A stretch of DNA of 64,000 nt. Origin: Aggregatibacter actinomycetemcomitans. GTDB lineage: Bacteria; Pseudomonadota; Gammaproteobacteria; Enterobacterales; Pasteurellaceae. The notes under the pieces are model-generated. The model made no database searches. It was given only the letters and a program-made list of their open reading frames with translations, and was not told the origin of the DNA. This document shows, one piece after another, positions 10,629-20,052 of the stretch. Within the stretch, counting starts at the first letter, position 1. Every line of letters starts with the position of its first letter. A program made the position numbers and the translations under genes. The DNA lies in contig NZ_NRDF01000002.1 in NCBI RefSeq assembly GCF_003130205.1, forward strand, positions 46,328 through 110,327, given 5' to 3'.

Positions 10629-11114
10629 TTATCCCTTCCGTACCAAAATCAAAAAACGGCAATCGTAAGGATTTTGTTCGTCGGCGGGGCGGTATTGTTC
10701 GAATTCGATGTGCCAACGGTTCCAATCAATAGGCGGGAAGAAGGTGTCGCCGTCTAGCTCCGTTTGGATTTCGGTGAGATACAGGCGGGTTGCCTGCGGT
10801 AAATATTGCTTGAACAGCTGCCCACCACCGATGAGCATGATTTCGTCGGAATCGCTGACAAAATTCACCGCACTTTCCAGACTGTCTTTCCAAATGACAC
10901 CGTCGTGCACGAAAGGTTGGCGGGAAAGCACGATATTGGTGCGTTTCGGTAATGGGCGACCGATGCTTTCAAAGGTTTTTCGTCCCATGATGACGGGCTT
11001 GCCGGTGGTGTTTTGGCGAAACCAGGCGAGATCGGCGGGCAAGTGCCACGGCATTTGGTTATCTTTGCCGATGACATGGTTTTGAGTCATGGCGACAATC
11101 AGACTTAAACGCAT
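10629..11114 (-). CDS. folA: dihydrofolate reductase
   Basis: DHFR (161 residues) reduces dihydrofolate with NADPH. Family features are LSLIVAMTQNHVIGKDNQMPWHLPAD at the N-terminus (cited in two halves: IGKDNQMPWHLP carries the Trp of the M20 loop), VIMGRKTFESIG near residue 42 and IGGGQLFKQYLP near residue 94. The acidic catalytic residue follows the M20 loop (PADLAW). The gene is on the minus strand, 39 bases after yjjB, and an uptake signal sits between them. Confidence 0.97.
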   Translation of the reverse strand: MRLSLIVAMTQNHVIGKDNQMPWHLPADLAWFRQNTTGKPVIMGRKTFESIGRPLPKRTNIVLSRQPFVHDGVIWKDSLESAVNFVSDSDEIMLIGGGQLFKQYLPQATRLYLTEIQTELDGDTFFPPIDWNRWHIEFEQYRPADEQNPYDCRFLILVRKG

Positions 11115-11153
11115 TGCGTTTCCTAATGTATTTAACGGGTTAAAGTGCGGTTA

Positions 11154-11618
11154 CTATACCACAGGTTTTTCCCGATAGAATAGTAAGCCCGGTAATGCCA
11201 AGCCGAAAACCAAGGCACCGAGAATGAATGTGGTGCTGATGAAGGAGGCGATCATTTGCTCAAATAAGGCGTCGGAGAAGCCATAATGGTGAATTTGTAC
11301 GATGGCGATCATCGCCTCATATGCCTGCACGCCGGGAATCATCGGGATAATTGCCGCGACGGTGAACACTTTCGGGTGCGCCGAATAACGATGGGATAAA
11401 TGCACGCCGATAAAGCCGATGAGCGCCGCGCCGACCAATGTCGCAAACACAATGGGAATGTTGCAATGCACTAAAATGGTGCGGGTGACGTGCCCTAAAG
11501 CGCCGAGCAGCGCACAATATTTCAGCGCTTTCGGCGGCACATTAAAGACCAACGCAAATCCCACTGTCGGAATGGCGGCAAAAAACATATCGTCCAGTAA
11601 CAAAAATAACCAATCCAT
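11154..11618 (-). CDS. yjjB: threonine/serine exporter family protein, YjjB type
   Basis: This 154-residue integral membrane protein belongs to the ThrE_2 half of split ThrE exporters. About five hydrophobic helices cover nearly its full length. GFIGVHLSHRYSAHP and MIPGVQAYEAM are typical of the family. It starts 1 base after the yjjP stop, so the two halves are translationally coupled. In E. coli the YjjP/YjjB pair has been linked to succinate export, and related fused proteins export threonine/serine. The substrate here is unknown. Confidence 0.88.
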   Translation of the reverse strand: MDWLFLLLDDMFFAAIPTVGFALVFNVPPKALKYCALLGALGHVTRTILVHCNIPIVFATLVGAALIGFIGVHLSHRYSAHPKVFTVAAIIPMIPGVQAYEAMIAIVQIHHYGFSDALFEQMIASFISTTFILGALVFGLALPGLLFYREKPVV

Positions 11619-11619
11619 C

Positions 11620-12405
11620 TTAATGCCCCCAAGTGGTGATGTTGAGTACGCTTAACGCGAAGACGATACCGAGGCAAGCGCCGAAGGTGAGAATGGTGGC
11701 GATCGCCCAACGTCCGATTCCCATGTTCACATAGCCTTTTAACATATCCGCCAAAGAATTGATTAACGGAAAACCCGGTACCAGCAATAACACGCTGGAA
11801 GCTAAGGCGATTTGCGGATCGTTGCCGAGCTGGTATTTCAGGCTGGTGCCGGCGATGAGCGAAGCGACAAAAGCGGTGACGGCAAACACGATGACGGGGT
11901 TGTAATGTCGTTTGGACAATTCCTGCCGCACGAACATGGCGACGGAGGCGGCTAAAAAGGTGATAAGCGAAATCAGGGCATTGCCGCCGGATAAATGGGC
12001 AAAGGAGGCGCAGGATAAACCGATCATCAAGACCACAAAATAGTGATTATATTTTAACGGTTTGAGCTGCGAGAGTTTTTTCCTGACCAGGTGAATGTCG
12101 TAGATTTTATGTTCGGCGGAGATGACAATGCGTTGCACGTCGGTGACCATTTGCATATTAATGCCTTTGTCAGTGCTTTTGCGGGCGGTGGTGATGCAAT
12201 GGCCGTTAGCCAGGGTGGTGATGACAACGGCGTTGGCGGTGAGGGCGCATTCCACGCTTTCCACTCTCAGCGACAAGCCGAGCCGCTGCGCCATTTGCGA
12301 CACGACGGTACTTTCCGCGCCGTGTTGTAGCAACAAGAGCGCCGTTTGTACGCATAATCGCGTAACTTCCCGTTGATAATCGGGTGTGATGTTTTCCATT
12401 TCCAT
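11620..12405 (-). CDS. yjjP: threonine/serine exporter family protein, YjjP type
   Basis: This 261-residue protein corresponds to the larger ThrE half. Residues 1-115 form a soluble N-terminal domain (LLLQHGAESTVVSQMAQRL, VESVECALTANAVV), and about five membrane helices follow. LLVPGFPLINSLADMLKG near residue 210 is the conserved pore-region motif. It probably forms one transporter with the adjacent YjjB. The start at 12405 is preferred to the ATG two codons inside because of the spacing to AGGT. Confidence 0.87.
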   Translation of the reverse strand: MEMENITPDYQREVTRLCVQTALLLLQHGAESTVVSQMAQRLGLSLRVESVECALTANAVVITTLANGHCITTARKSTDKGINMQMVTDVQRIVISAEHKIYDIHLVRKKLSQLKPLKYNHYFVVLMIGLSCASFAHLSGGNALISLITFLAASVAMFVRQELSKRHYNPVIVFAVTAFVASLIAGTSLKYQLGNDPQIALASSVLLLVPGFPLINSLADMLKGYVNMGIGRWAIATILTFGACLGIVFALSVLNITTWGH

Positions 12406-12556
12406 GATGAATCTACCTAAAATTAATGAGCAATATTATAGACCTTTCGCTATTGAACAAAAAATGCTTAATAGAATAAGCACTAAAGTGCGGTAGGATT
12501 TTTGGATAAATTTTAGGATTTATGCTAATTTAAGCGCATTTTTGAGAGGAGTCGGT

Positions 12557-13663
12557 ATGCAACATAATAATAAAACCATTGTAGTGAAATTCGGCACCAG
12601 CACGCTCACGCAGGGCACGCCGAAATTGAATTTAGCCTATATGATGGAAATCGTTCGTCAGTTGGCACAATTACATAAGGCGGGTTTTCGTCTGGTGATC
12701 GTGACTTCGGGCGCCATTGCCGCTGGTCGGCATTATTTAAATCATCCGCAATTGCCGCCCACCGTGGCGTCAAAACAATTGTTGGCGGCGGTGGGGCAGA
12801 GCCAGTTGATTCAAACCTGGGAAAAATTGTTCGCCATTTATGATATTCATATCGGGCAAATGTTGCTGACCCGCGCCGATATTGAAGATCGCGAACGTTT
12901 CCTGAATGCGCGCGATACCTTGCACGCGTTATTGGATAACCGCATTATTCCCGTGATCAACGAAAATGACGCGGTGGCGACGGCGGAAATTAAAGTGGGG
13001 GATAACGATAATTTATCGGCGTTAGTGGCGATTTTGGTGCAGGCGGAACAGTTATATTTATTGACCGATCAACAGGGATTATTTGATAGCGATCCGCGCA
13101 AAAATCCGCAAGCGAAATTGATTTCGGTGGTGGATAAAATTACCGATCACATTCGTTCCATCGCCGGTGGCAGCGGCACGAATTTAGGCACGGGCGGAAT
13201 GTCCACCAAAATCACGGCGGCGGATGTTGCGACCCGTTCGGGTATCGAAACCATCATCGCGCCGGGTAATCAGCCGAATGTAATCGTAGATTTGGCGTAT
13301 GAACAACCAATCGGCACTAAATTCATCGTGCAGGCGGATCGTTTGGAAAGTCGCAAACAATGGCTGTTCGCCGCGCCGTCGACAGGCGTGCTGACCATTG
13401 ATGAAGGCGCGCAAAGTGCGGTGTTAATTCAGCATAAATCTTTACTGCCGGCGGGCATTGTGAGTGTCAGCGGGCGTTTCTCACGCGGTGAAGTGGTGCG
13501 CATTCGGAATGCTCAAGGCAAAGACATTGCCCTTGGCATGCCGCGCTATAACAGCGATGCGCTGGAACTGATTAAAGGCAAACAATCGCAGGATATTGAA
13601 CAATTGCTGGGTTATGAATACGGCGCAGTGGCGATTCATCGGGACGATATGATCGTGTTATAA
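12557..13663 (+). CDS. proB: glutamate 5-kinase
   Basis: ProB (368 residues from ATG 12557) carries out the first step of proline synthesis, phosphorylating glutamate. The ATG has GAGAGGA 6 bases upstream; a TTG at 12542 would add only five residues. The amino-acid kinase domain covers residues 1-255 ([34 protein letters not shown]). A C-terminal PUA domain covers about 275-365 ([15 protein letters not shown]). proA is not adjacent. A strong shared terminator follows. Confidence 0.96.
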   Translation: MQHNNKTIVVKFGTSTLTQGTPKLNLAYMMEIVRQLAQLHKAGFRLVIVTSGAIAAGRHYLNHPQLPPTVASKQLLAAVGQSQLIQTWEKLFAIYDIHIGQMLLTRADIEDRERFLNARDTLHALLDNRIIPVINENDAVATAEIKVGDNDNLSALVAILVQAEQLYLLTDQQGLFDSDPRKNPQAKLISVVDKITDHIRSIAGGSGTNLGTGGMSTKITAADVATRSGIETIIAPGNQPNVIVDLAYEQPIGTKFIVQADRLESRKQWLFAAPSTGVLTIDEGAQSAVLIQHKSLLPAGIVSVSGRFSRGEVVRIRNAQGKDIALGMPRYNSDALELIKGKQSQDIEQLLGYEYGAVAIHRDDMIVL

Positions 13664-13678
13664 AAAAGAGAAAAGAAA

Positions 13679-13707
13679 AACGGCGTTCATCATAACGCCG
13701 TTTTTTT
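13679..13707. terminator. bidirectional terminator between proB and fklB
   Basis: A 9-base stem (AACGGCGTT / AACGCCGTT) with a 6-base loop is flanked by A-rich and T7 sequence. It serves the convergent genes proB and fklB. Confidence 0.9.
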
Positions 13708-13725
13708 GTGGGATGATTTCTTTAA

Positions 13726-14358
13726 TTACAGAATATCCAATAATTCCACTTCAAACACTAACGGGCTGAATGGCGGAATGGCTGCGCCCGCACCACGTTC
13801 GCCGTAAGCCAATTCATGCGGGATCGCTAAACGCCATTTGGAACCGACCGGCATCATGGAAAGGGCTTCGACCCAGCCTTTAATTACGCCGTTAACCGGG
13901 AACTCCGCCGGTTGACCGCGTGTGACGGAGCTGTCGAATACGGTGCCGTCCAGTAGCGTGCCAGTGTAGTGTACGCGGACTTTGTCCGTGGCGGAAGGCA
14001 CTTTTCCGTCGCCTTCAACCAGCACTTCATATTGCAAACCGGAATCGGTCATTTTCACACCGTCTTTTTGTTTGTTGGCTTCCAAAAAAGCTTTACCTGC
14101 CGCTTCAATTTCGTTGAATTGTGCCTGTTGCGCTTCTGCCGCTTGTTGTTGCAATTGTTGCAACGCTTGGCTGATTTCGTTGAAATCCAATGCCGGCGTG
14201 TGTTGATTTAACACATCGTAAATCCCTTTTGCCACGGCTTCCGCTTTTACCGCCAATTGGCTGTCCAATAATTGCTGGCCGATTTGCAAGCCGATACCGT
14301 AGCTTCCTTTGGCTTGTGTATCGTCCAATTTCACTTGATTAAAAAACGCTGCCGTCAT
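13726..14358 (-). CDS. fklB: FKBP-type peptidyl-prolyl cis-trans isomerase
   Basis: This 210-residue protein has an N-terminal dimerisation domain (residues 1-95, rich in Q and A, coiled) and a C-terminal FKBP domain (about 105-210). VRVHYTGTLLDGTVFDSS, the Trp-containing VIKGWVEAL and IPHELAYGERGAG line the proline-binding pocket. There is no signal peptide, so it is cytoplasmic like E. coli FklB (FKBP22) and not the periplasmic FkpA. It assists folding by isomerising peptidyl-proline bonds. Confidence 0.92.
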   Translation of the reverse strand: MTAAFFNQVKLDDTQAKGSYGIGLQIGQQLLDSQLAVKAEAVAKGIYDVLNQHTPALDFNEISQALQQLQQQAAEAQQAQFNEIEAAGKAFLEANKQKDGVKMTDSGLQYEVLVEGDGKVPSATDKVRVHYTGTLLDGTVFDSSVTRGQPAEFPVNGVIKGWVEALSMMPVGSKWRLAIPHELAYGERGAGAAIPPFSPLVFEVELLDIL

Positions 14359-14383
14359 GTTGTTTTCCTTTGTATGATAAAAA

Positions 14384-15253
14384 TTAATTGATCGTGGCTA
14401 ACATCTCACCCATTCTGACGGGCTCGTCCACCTGTAAATGTTCCGCGAAGGTTACGCGATTGGCAGGGAAGAGGTTGATGACCGTAGAACCTAACTGAAA
14501 CGCGCCCATTTCCTGACCTTTGGTTAATTTCACCGCGTTTTCTTCTTGATACGTCCAGACTTTCACTTCACCGGTACGCGGCGGATTAATCACGCCCGCC
14601 CAGACGGTGCTCATGCTGGCGGTAATTGTGGCGCCCACCAGAATTTGCACCATAGAGCCGAATTCGGTATCAAACAGGCAAATCACCCGTTCATTACGGG
14701 CAAATAGGTTAGGCACGTGTGCCGCCAGGAACGGATTCACCGAGAATAAATCGCCCGGCACATAAATCATTTTGCGCAGAGTGGCGTCGCACGGCATGTG
14801 TACGCGGTGATAATCGCGCGGTGATAAATAAATAGTAGCGAATTCACCGTTTTTAAAGGTATTGACCAAATCTTCATCGCCCGCCAATAAATCGGACAGA
14901 CTGAAAAAATGTCCTTTGGCTTGCAATAGTAATTCGTCGTCAATATGCCCGATTTGGCTCACACGACCATCTGCCGGCAAGCAAAGTGCGGTAGGATTTT
15001 TATTTATTTTCCGGGCATCGTCTTTTAATTCACGAATAAAAAATTGGTTGAAACTTTCGTAGTCGCTGAAGTGTTCTTTTTTCGCTTCGCTCATGTCCAC
15101 GTTGTATTTCTTGGCGAAGAGCTTAATCACGAAATGCGTAACCACACCCCATTTTTGCTTTGCAAACCAGCCCGCCAGTTGGGTTAAATACAGTTGCGGC
15201 ATAACATATTGAAAGGCAACTTTCAGACGCTGCCAATAAGTGAATTTATTCAT
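14384..15253 (-). CDS. psd: phosphatidylserine decarboxylase proenzyme
   Basis: This 289-residue membrane-associated enzyme makes phosphatidylethanolamine from phosphatidylserine. FQLGSTVINLFP near residue 255 contains the LGST site, where self-cleavage creates the pyruvoyl group on the serine of the alpha chain. YLSPRDYHRVHMPCD near residue 145 holds the catalytic histidines. The N-terminal MNKFTYWQRLKVAFQYVMPQ is typical of the gamma-proteobacterial form. It is divergent from the ynbC-type gene. Confidence 0.96.
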   Translation of the reverse strand: MNKFTYWQRLKVAFQYVMPQLYLTQLAGWFAKQKWGVVTHFVIKLFAKKYNVDMSEAKKEHFSDYESFNQFFIRELKDDARKINKNPTALCLPADGRVSQIGHIDDELLLQAKGHFFSLSDLLAGDEDLVNTFKNGEFATIYLSPRDYHRVHMPCDATLRKMIYVPGDLFSVNPFLAAHVPNLFARNERVICLFDTEFGSMVQILVGATITASMSTVWAGVINPPRTGEVKVWTYQEENAVKLTKGQEMGAFQLGSTVINLFPANRVTFAEHLQVDEPVRMGEMLATIN

Positions 15254-15496
15254 AATGGTTATTTTTTCTACAATGTTAAAATGAATGAGGGGTGATTATA
15301 ACAACTTATTCGGCTTGTGCAATGAGGGGATTTTGCGTGCTTTCGGCGAAATCCGGAGCAGAATTTTTTCGAATTTGCGATGAACCCGACAAAAATGAGA
15401 AGGATTCTTAATGCATAGAAGACGTCGTGTCGAGTATAATCAGGCGCGAAAAATAACGTTTTTTTCGACCGCACTTTTACCTGAAAAGGAGCCTAT

Positions 15497-17236
15497 ATGG
15501 AACAAGAGAAATATTTTCGTAGCGCCGATGATACGGAGCTGTTTTACCGTTATCGTCCGGCAAAAGACGGCAGTTGCGATAAAGCGATTGTGTTGTTTCA
15601 CCGCGGACACGAACATTCCGGACGTATGATGTTTGTGGCGGATGAACTGGGTTTTGACGATTTTGCTTATTTCGCCTGGGATGCGCGTGGGCATGGCTTG
15701 AGCCCGGGCGAACGTGGCGATAGCCCGAGTTTGGGCACTTCCGTTGCCGATATTCAAGCGTTTATGCAACATATTGAGCGGGAATACGGCATCAAAGCGG
15801 AAAATATCTGCGTCATCGCGCAAAGTGTCGGGGCGGTGTTGGTTTCCGCATGGTTGCATGATTATGCGCCGAAAATTCGTTGTGCCGTGTTGACGTCGCC
15901 TGCCTTTAAAGTCAAACTCTATGTGCCTTTTGCCCGCGCCGGCTTAAAACTGATGTATCGGTTGCGTGGTAATTTCTTTGTGAATAGCTATGTCAAAGCC
16001 CATTATCTCACCCATAACAAAGCCCGTCAGGAAAGTTACAATAACGATAAATTGATTGCCCGCGCTATTTCCGTGCGTATTTTGCTCGGTTTATACGATG
16101 CGGCGGATCGTGTGGTGGCGGACGCGCAGGCGATTACTACGCCGATTTAATTATTGATTTCCGGTAACGATTGGGTGGTACACCATAAACCGCAACATGA
16201 TTTTTATAATCATTTGGGCAGTCATATAAAAGAACGCCACGTGCTGCCCGGTTTTTACCACGATACCTTGGGTGAAGAAAACCGTGAATCGGCATTTAAA
16301 GAAATACGCCGTTTTATTCGCCAGCGCTTCTCCGAACCGTTGCAAACCGTGGATGTTTCTCAAGCGCATATTCACAGCGCAAGCCGTATTGAAGCCGATG
16401 AACTGGCAACACCGTTGTCGCCTTTTAGCCCGCCCGGCGCATTCTGGGCGGCTTATCGTTGGCTGATGAAGCTGGGCGCCAACTGGAGCGAAGGGTTAAA
16501 AATCGGTAAAGAAACCGGTTATGATTCAGGCAGTACGCTGGATTATGTGTATCGCAATACGCCACAAGGCACCAATAAATTCGGCGTGTTGGTTGATAAA
16601 AATTACTTGAACGCTATCGGCTGGCGCGGTATTCGTCAGCGTAAGGTGAATATCGGTAAAGCGATTAAACTGGCGATGGAAAAATTACGCGCCGCCAATA
16701 AGCCGGTGCATGTGTTGGATATCGCGTCTGGGCATGGACGTTATGTTTTGGATGCGCTAACCGCCGAACAAATGCCGGATTCCGTGCGTTTGCGCGATTA
16801 CAGCCCGATTAATGTCGAAGCAGGTCGCAAACTCATTGAAGAACGTCAATTGCAGGACATTGTCAGCTTTGATCAGGTGAACGCGTACGATCGCAATAAC
16901 TACCAAAATCTGCAACCGCGCCCGACCTTGGGTATTGTGTCCGGTTTGCATGAATTATTTGCCGATAACGATTTGATTATGAATTCGTTGAACGGTTTTG
17001 GTGATGCTATCGAAACGGGCGGTTATTTGATCTATACGGGGCAGCCTTGGCACCCGCAATTGGAGCTCATCGCCCGTTGCTTAACCAGCCATAAAGAAGG
17101 CAGTCCGGATTGGGTTATGCGTCGTCGTAGTCAGCAGGAAATGGATCAACTGGTGGAAAACGCCGGCTTTGAAAAAATCCATCAATGGATTGACGAAGAT
17201 GGCATTTTCACCGTGAGTTTGGCGGTGAAAAAATAG
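15497..17236 (+). pseudogene. ynbC: YnbC-like alpha/beta hydrolase - SAM methyltransferase fusion, cut by in-frame TAA
   Basis: Two open segments, 15497-16147 and 16151-17236, are in the same frame, separated only by TAA at 16148-16150 (codon 218). Read through, they give a 579-residue protein equal in size and domain order to E. coli YnbC. The first domain is an alpha/beta hydrolase (nucleophile region VIAQSVGAVLVSAW near residue 112, late strand LLISGNDWVVHHKPQH right after the stop). The second is a class I methyltransferase (motif I VLDIASGHGRYVLDA near residue 410). The stop is one base from CAA, and glutamine fits the context (TTPI-Q-LLISGNDW). AAAAGGAG precedes ATG 15497. The substrate is unknown. 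A sequencing error or a recent nonsense mutation are both possible. Confidence 0.85.
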
Positions 17237-17237
17237 C

Positions 17238-18554
17238 GTGTTCATGAAAAAAGTGTTTTGGCAACGGCTCGGTTATTTGCTTGCCGTCGGCATTTTGTTT
17301 TATGCCAGTTACGGATTCAGTAATTGGTTTAGTACGCAGCGGGAAAGCGTGGCGGAATTTGCCTTTGCGTGGGAAAAAGATATTCCTTTTCTAGCGTGGA
17401 CGATCGTGCCTTATTGGTCGCTCAATGCTATGTATGCACTGGCATTTTTTCTGGCGCGCAGTAAACCGGAATTACGACTTTATGTTGCACAATTAGTGAT
17501 GGCGCAGATCATTGCCGTCGCCTGTTTTCTTTTGTTCCCGTTGCAATTTAGTTGGCAAAAACCGCCGACAGAAGGGCTTTCCGGGTTGTTGTTCAATTCA
17601 CTCGCAGCTTTTGATCAGCCTTATAATCAGGTGCCGTCGCTGCATATTATTTTGACCGTTATTGTCGGCACCTTCTATTGGCGTTATTTGCCGAGAATCT
17701 GGCGTGGGCCTTTGTTAATTTGGCTGGGGCTTATTGCGTTATCCGTACTGACCACCTACCAGCACCATTTTATTGATATTCCCACCGGCACGTTGGTGGG
17801 CTACCTGATTTTATGGGCGTTACCTTATGAAGGTAGCAGTCCGTTATGCGGACAACAAGCCGATGGGTTTCGTCTCAAGCAAATGAAATATTATCTTGTC
17901 GGTGCTTTCGTCGCTTTGTTGCCCGCCTTATATAGTGACGGTTGGCTTTGGTTTATTTGGGTAAGCGTTGCCCTGTTGTTGGTGGCGTATGCTTATGCGT
18001 GGGGTGGCGCAAGTGCGTTTCAGAAACAGGATAATGGTCGGCATCGCGTGGCGGCAACGATTTTGTTTTTGCCTTATCAAATCGGTGTGCGGCTGAATAT
18101 GCTTTATTGGTTAAGGCATCAGGCAAAAGCCTCGGAAGTGCTTCCCGGCATATTTATCGGCAGTATTACTCAAGCGGCAAAATTTGAAGCGGTGGTGGAT
18201 CTTTGTGCCGAATATCCTTGTTTTTCTTCGCCGAAAGATTATGTGTCTATTCCTATGTTGGACATGGTGCCGCCCGAATCTGCCGAACTTGCACGGGCTG
18301 CGCAGGAAATTGAACGTTTACGGAAAGCACGGCAAACGGTGCTGGTGTGTTGCGCCCTTGGCTATGGGCGCAGTGCCTCGGCTATGTTGGTTTGGTTAAC
18401 GGTTTTCGGCGGTTGTGAAAATCTGCCTAATGCCTTACAACAACTTCGCCTTGCCCGTCCACAGGTTGTATTGTCTGCTGGTGCGGAGAAAAACGTGTTG
18501 AGTGCCATTCATTGTTTGCAAAAACCGTCGGAAAGCCTTATTTGTAAATTATAA
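17238..18554 (+). CDS. ynbD: YnbD-like membrane protein: PAP2-type phosphatase fused to dual-specificity phosphatase
   Basis: This protein of about 438 residues (GTG 17238; ATG 17244 is also possible) follows the ynbC-type gene after 1 base. Residues 10-290 contain many membrane helices, with PAP2-like segments VPSLHIILTVIVGTFYW (conserved SLH) and YQHHFIDIPTGTLVG. A C-terminal soluble domain (about 300-430) carries CALGYGRSASAML, the Cys-x5-Arg loop of tyrosine/dual-specificity phosphatases. The likely substrate is a membrane phospholipid or polyprenyl phosphate; this is inferred from the family. The fusion is the same as in E. coli YnbD, but the ynbA and ynbB genes found there are absent here. 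Confidence 0.82.
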   Translation: MFMKKVFWQRLGYLLAVGILFYASYGFSNWFSTQRESVAEFAFAWEKDIPFLAWTIVPYWSLNAMYALAFFLARSKPELRLYVAQLVMAQIIAVACFLLFPLQFSWQKPPTEGLSGLLFNSLAAFDQPYNQVPSLHIILTVIVGTFYWRYLPRIWRGPLLIWLGLIALSVLTTYQHHFIDIPTGTLVGYLILWALPYEGSSPLCGQQADGFRLKQMKYYLVGAFVALLPALYSDGWLWFIWVSVALLLVAYAYAWGGASAFQKQDNGRHRVAATILFLPYQIGVRLNMLYWLRHQAKASEVLPGIFIGSITQAAKFEAVVDLCAEYPCFSSPKDYVSIPMLDMVPPESAELARAAQEIERLRKARQTVLVCCALGYGRSASAMLVWLTVFGGCENLPNALQQLRLARPQVVLSAGAEKNVLSAIHCLQKPSESLICKL

Positions 18555-18594
18555 AAGTAATTTATTCATCCCTTTGGCACCGTTGGCACAGCCG

Positions 18595-18616
18595 ACGTTT
18601 AAAAACGTTATTTTTT
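18595..18616 (+). terminator. weak terminator-like hairpin between ynbD and the small membrane gene
   Basis: A 6-base stem (ACGTTT / AAACGT) with a 2-base loop is followed by TATTTTTTAT. The upstream sequence (about 18571-18600) is one copy of a short dispersed dyad repeat, also present near 41810-41880. It may attenuate transcription into the next gene. Confidence 0.4.
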
Positions 18617-18640
18617 ATGACCGCACTTTAGGAGGTAACT

Positions 18641-19006
18641 ATGTCTGCTCAGGCCCGTTTAACATGCCATCTGCTTGCCACCACCCGTTATATCGGCGTG
18701 CTGAATTTAGTCGTTTTTGCCTTGGCTTCCCGCTTTGGCTCCTTCAGTTTTTGTTTACAAATTTTGTTATCGGTCGCCTTACTTTATCTGCATATTCGTA
18801 TTTATTTTGATCAGCTGCTATTTAAAGATTTGGCGCAACAGCACATTACCACGGAAGAACTTGACGCTGCACTTGAAGCACTGAAACTGAAAATACCGCA
18901 AGGCCAACGCAATATTACCGAACGCGTACAAGGCGCCTTAACGTTATGGAAATATGTGTTATATACTACCGGCGTCCAGCTATTATTGCTTTTCCTTACC
19001 TGTTGA
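18641..19006 (+). CDS. uncharacterised small membrane protein in the ynb group
   Basis: This 121-residue protein has an excellent ribosome-binding site (AGGAGG, 7 bases before ATG 18641). It contains two or three hydrophobic segments: residues 15-30 and 34-53, and about 103-120 at the C-terminus. Between them lies a charged stretch of about 45 residues (DQLLFKDLAQQHITTEELDA). I do not recognise the family. It lies 86 bases after ynbD in the same direction, so a role with the YnbC/YnbD-type enzymes is possible but unproven. Confidence 0.7.
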   Translation: MSAQARLTCHLLATTRYIGVLNLVVFALASRFGSFSFCLQILLSVALLYLHIRIYFDQLLFKDLAQQHITTEELDAALEALKLKIPQGQRNITERVQGALTLWKYVLYTTGVQLLLLFLTC

Positions 19007-19194
19007 TTTTATTTCTGTCATTGAATGTAACTCTATGTAATCCTGTGTAAATTCCTTGCAAAGCCTAAAAACTGTAGGGATTTTTCATGTAGAATTGCGC
19101 TCTGATTTCTCCTATCACTAACCTAAGGAACCAATTTATTAGTGATTGTGTTTCTTTATTAAACGATTAACAATACGCTCTCTGTAAAAACATC

Positions 19195-19953
19195 ATGGTG
19201 ATTAACAAACAGCGGGTTGCTCAATTTTTTTCCGAAGCGTTGGAAAGTTACGAACAAAATGCCATTGCATAACAGGAAATCGGGCAACATTTACTTCAAA
19301 TATTACTAAAAAATCAATTAAGCGGATTTCAAAACCTCTTGGAAATCGGCTGCGGTACAGGAATTTTTACCCGTCTTTTAATGCAAAATATTCACCCTAA
19401 AAATTGGGATTTGAATGATTTGTGTGATGTTTCCGAACAATTAAAAAAGAACCTTCCTCATCAGAATTATGCTTTTTATCAGGTGGATGGCGAGGATTTG
19501 GCGTTCACCGAGAAAAAATACGATTTGATTGTCTCCTGTTCAACCGTGCAATGGTTTGAAAATCAACGACAGTTTATTCAATCTTGTCTGGATCGTTTAA
19601 ATCCGAACGGCGTGTTGTTATTCAGCACGTTTCCCCCGGAAAATCTTACCGAAGTGAGAAAATTAAGCGGGATCGGATTGGAATATCCGCATTTGTGCCA
19701 ATGGTATAGTTGGTTGTTGGAGGCGTTTCATTTAACCCATTTAGAGCAAACGCAGATTCAACTTAAATTTGATTCTCCGTTGTTGGTGCTGAGACATTTG
19801 AAGGAAAAGGGCGTCACGGCAACCAATAACCAAATTTGGAGTCGCGATAAAATCGTGCAATTTTGCGATCAATATCGCCGTCGTTATGCGGATTATTCGG
19901 GCAAAGTGAGTTTAACTTACACCCCGATTTTTGTGTTGGTGAGAAAAAAGTAA
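19195..19953 (+). pseudogene. bioC: malonyl-ACP O-methyltransferase, cut by in-frame TAA at codon 26
   Basis: From ATG 19195 the frame reads MVINKQRVAQFFSEALESY, a BioC-type start, but meets TAA at 19270-19272. The same frame then stays open to 19953. Without the stop the product would be 252 residues, the normal BioC length. Motif I of the SAM methyltransferase is LLEIGCGTGIFTRLL near residue 50, and DLIVSCSTVQWF near residue 110 is characteristic of BioC. BioC methylates malonyl-ACP to start pimelate synthesis for biotin. The stop is one base from CAA, giving the plausible AIAQQEIGQHL. No other bio gene adjoins, so this copy is an orphan. Internal initiation could make only a fragment that lacks the N-terminus. 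Confidence 0.85.
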
Positions 19954-20052
19954 AGGTTGAGTGGAAGAGGCGGGATTTGCGTACTGCTTTTTAAGAGGAA
20001 AGGCAATAATTTCCTTGACTATTTTGTTCTCAAAGAGTAACATGCGCTCCCT

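Noticed and set aside
15268..15474. Minus-strand frame of 68 codons upstream of psd
   Set aside because: It has no ribosome-binding site, an odd composition and overlaps the divergent control region of psd and ynbC.
18502..18810. Frame overlapping the ynbD end and the small membrane gene
   Set aside because: It has no ribosome-binding site, while the frame from 18641 has AGGAGG and a coherent membrane protein.
19007..19194. Possible bioG or bioF remnant upstream of bioC
   Set aside because: I read all frames in this 188-base gap and found no recognisable biotin-gene sequence, only a weak ATCACTAA / TTAGTGAT dyad.
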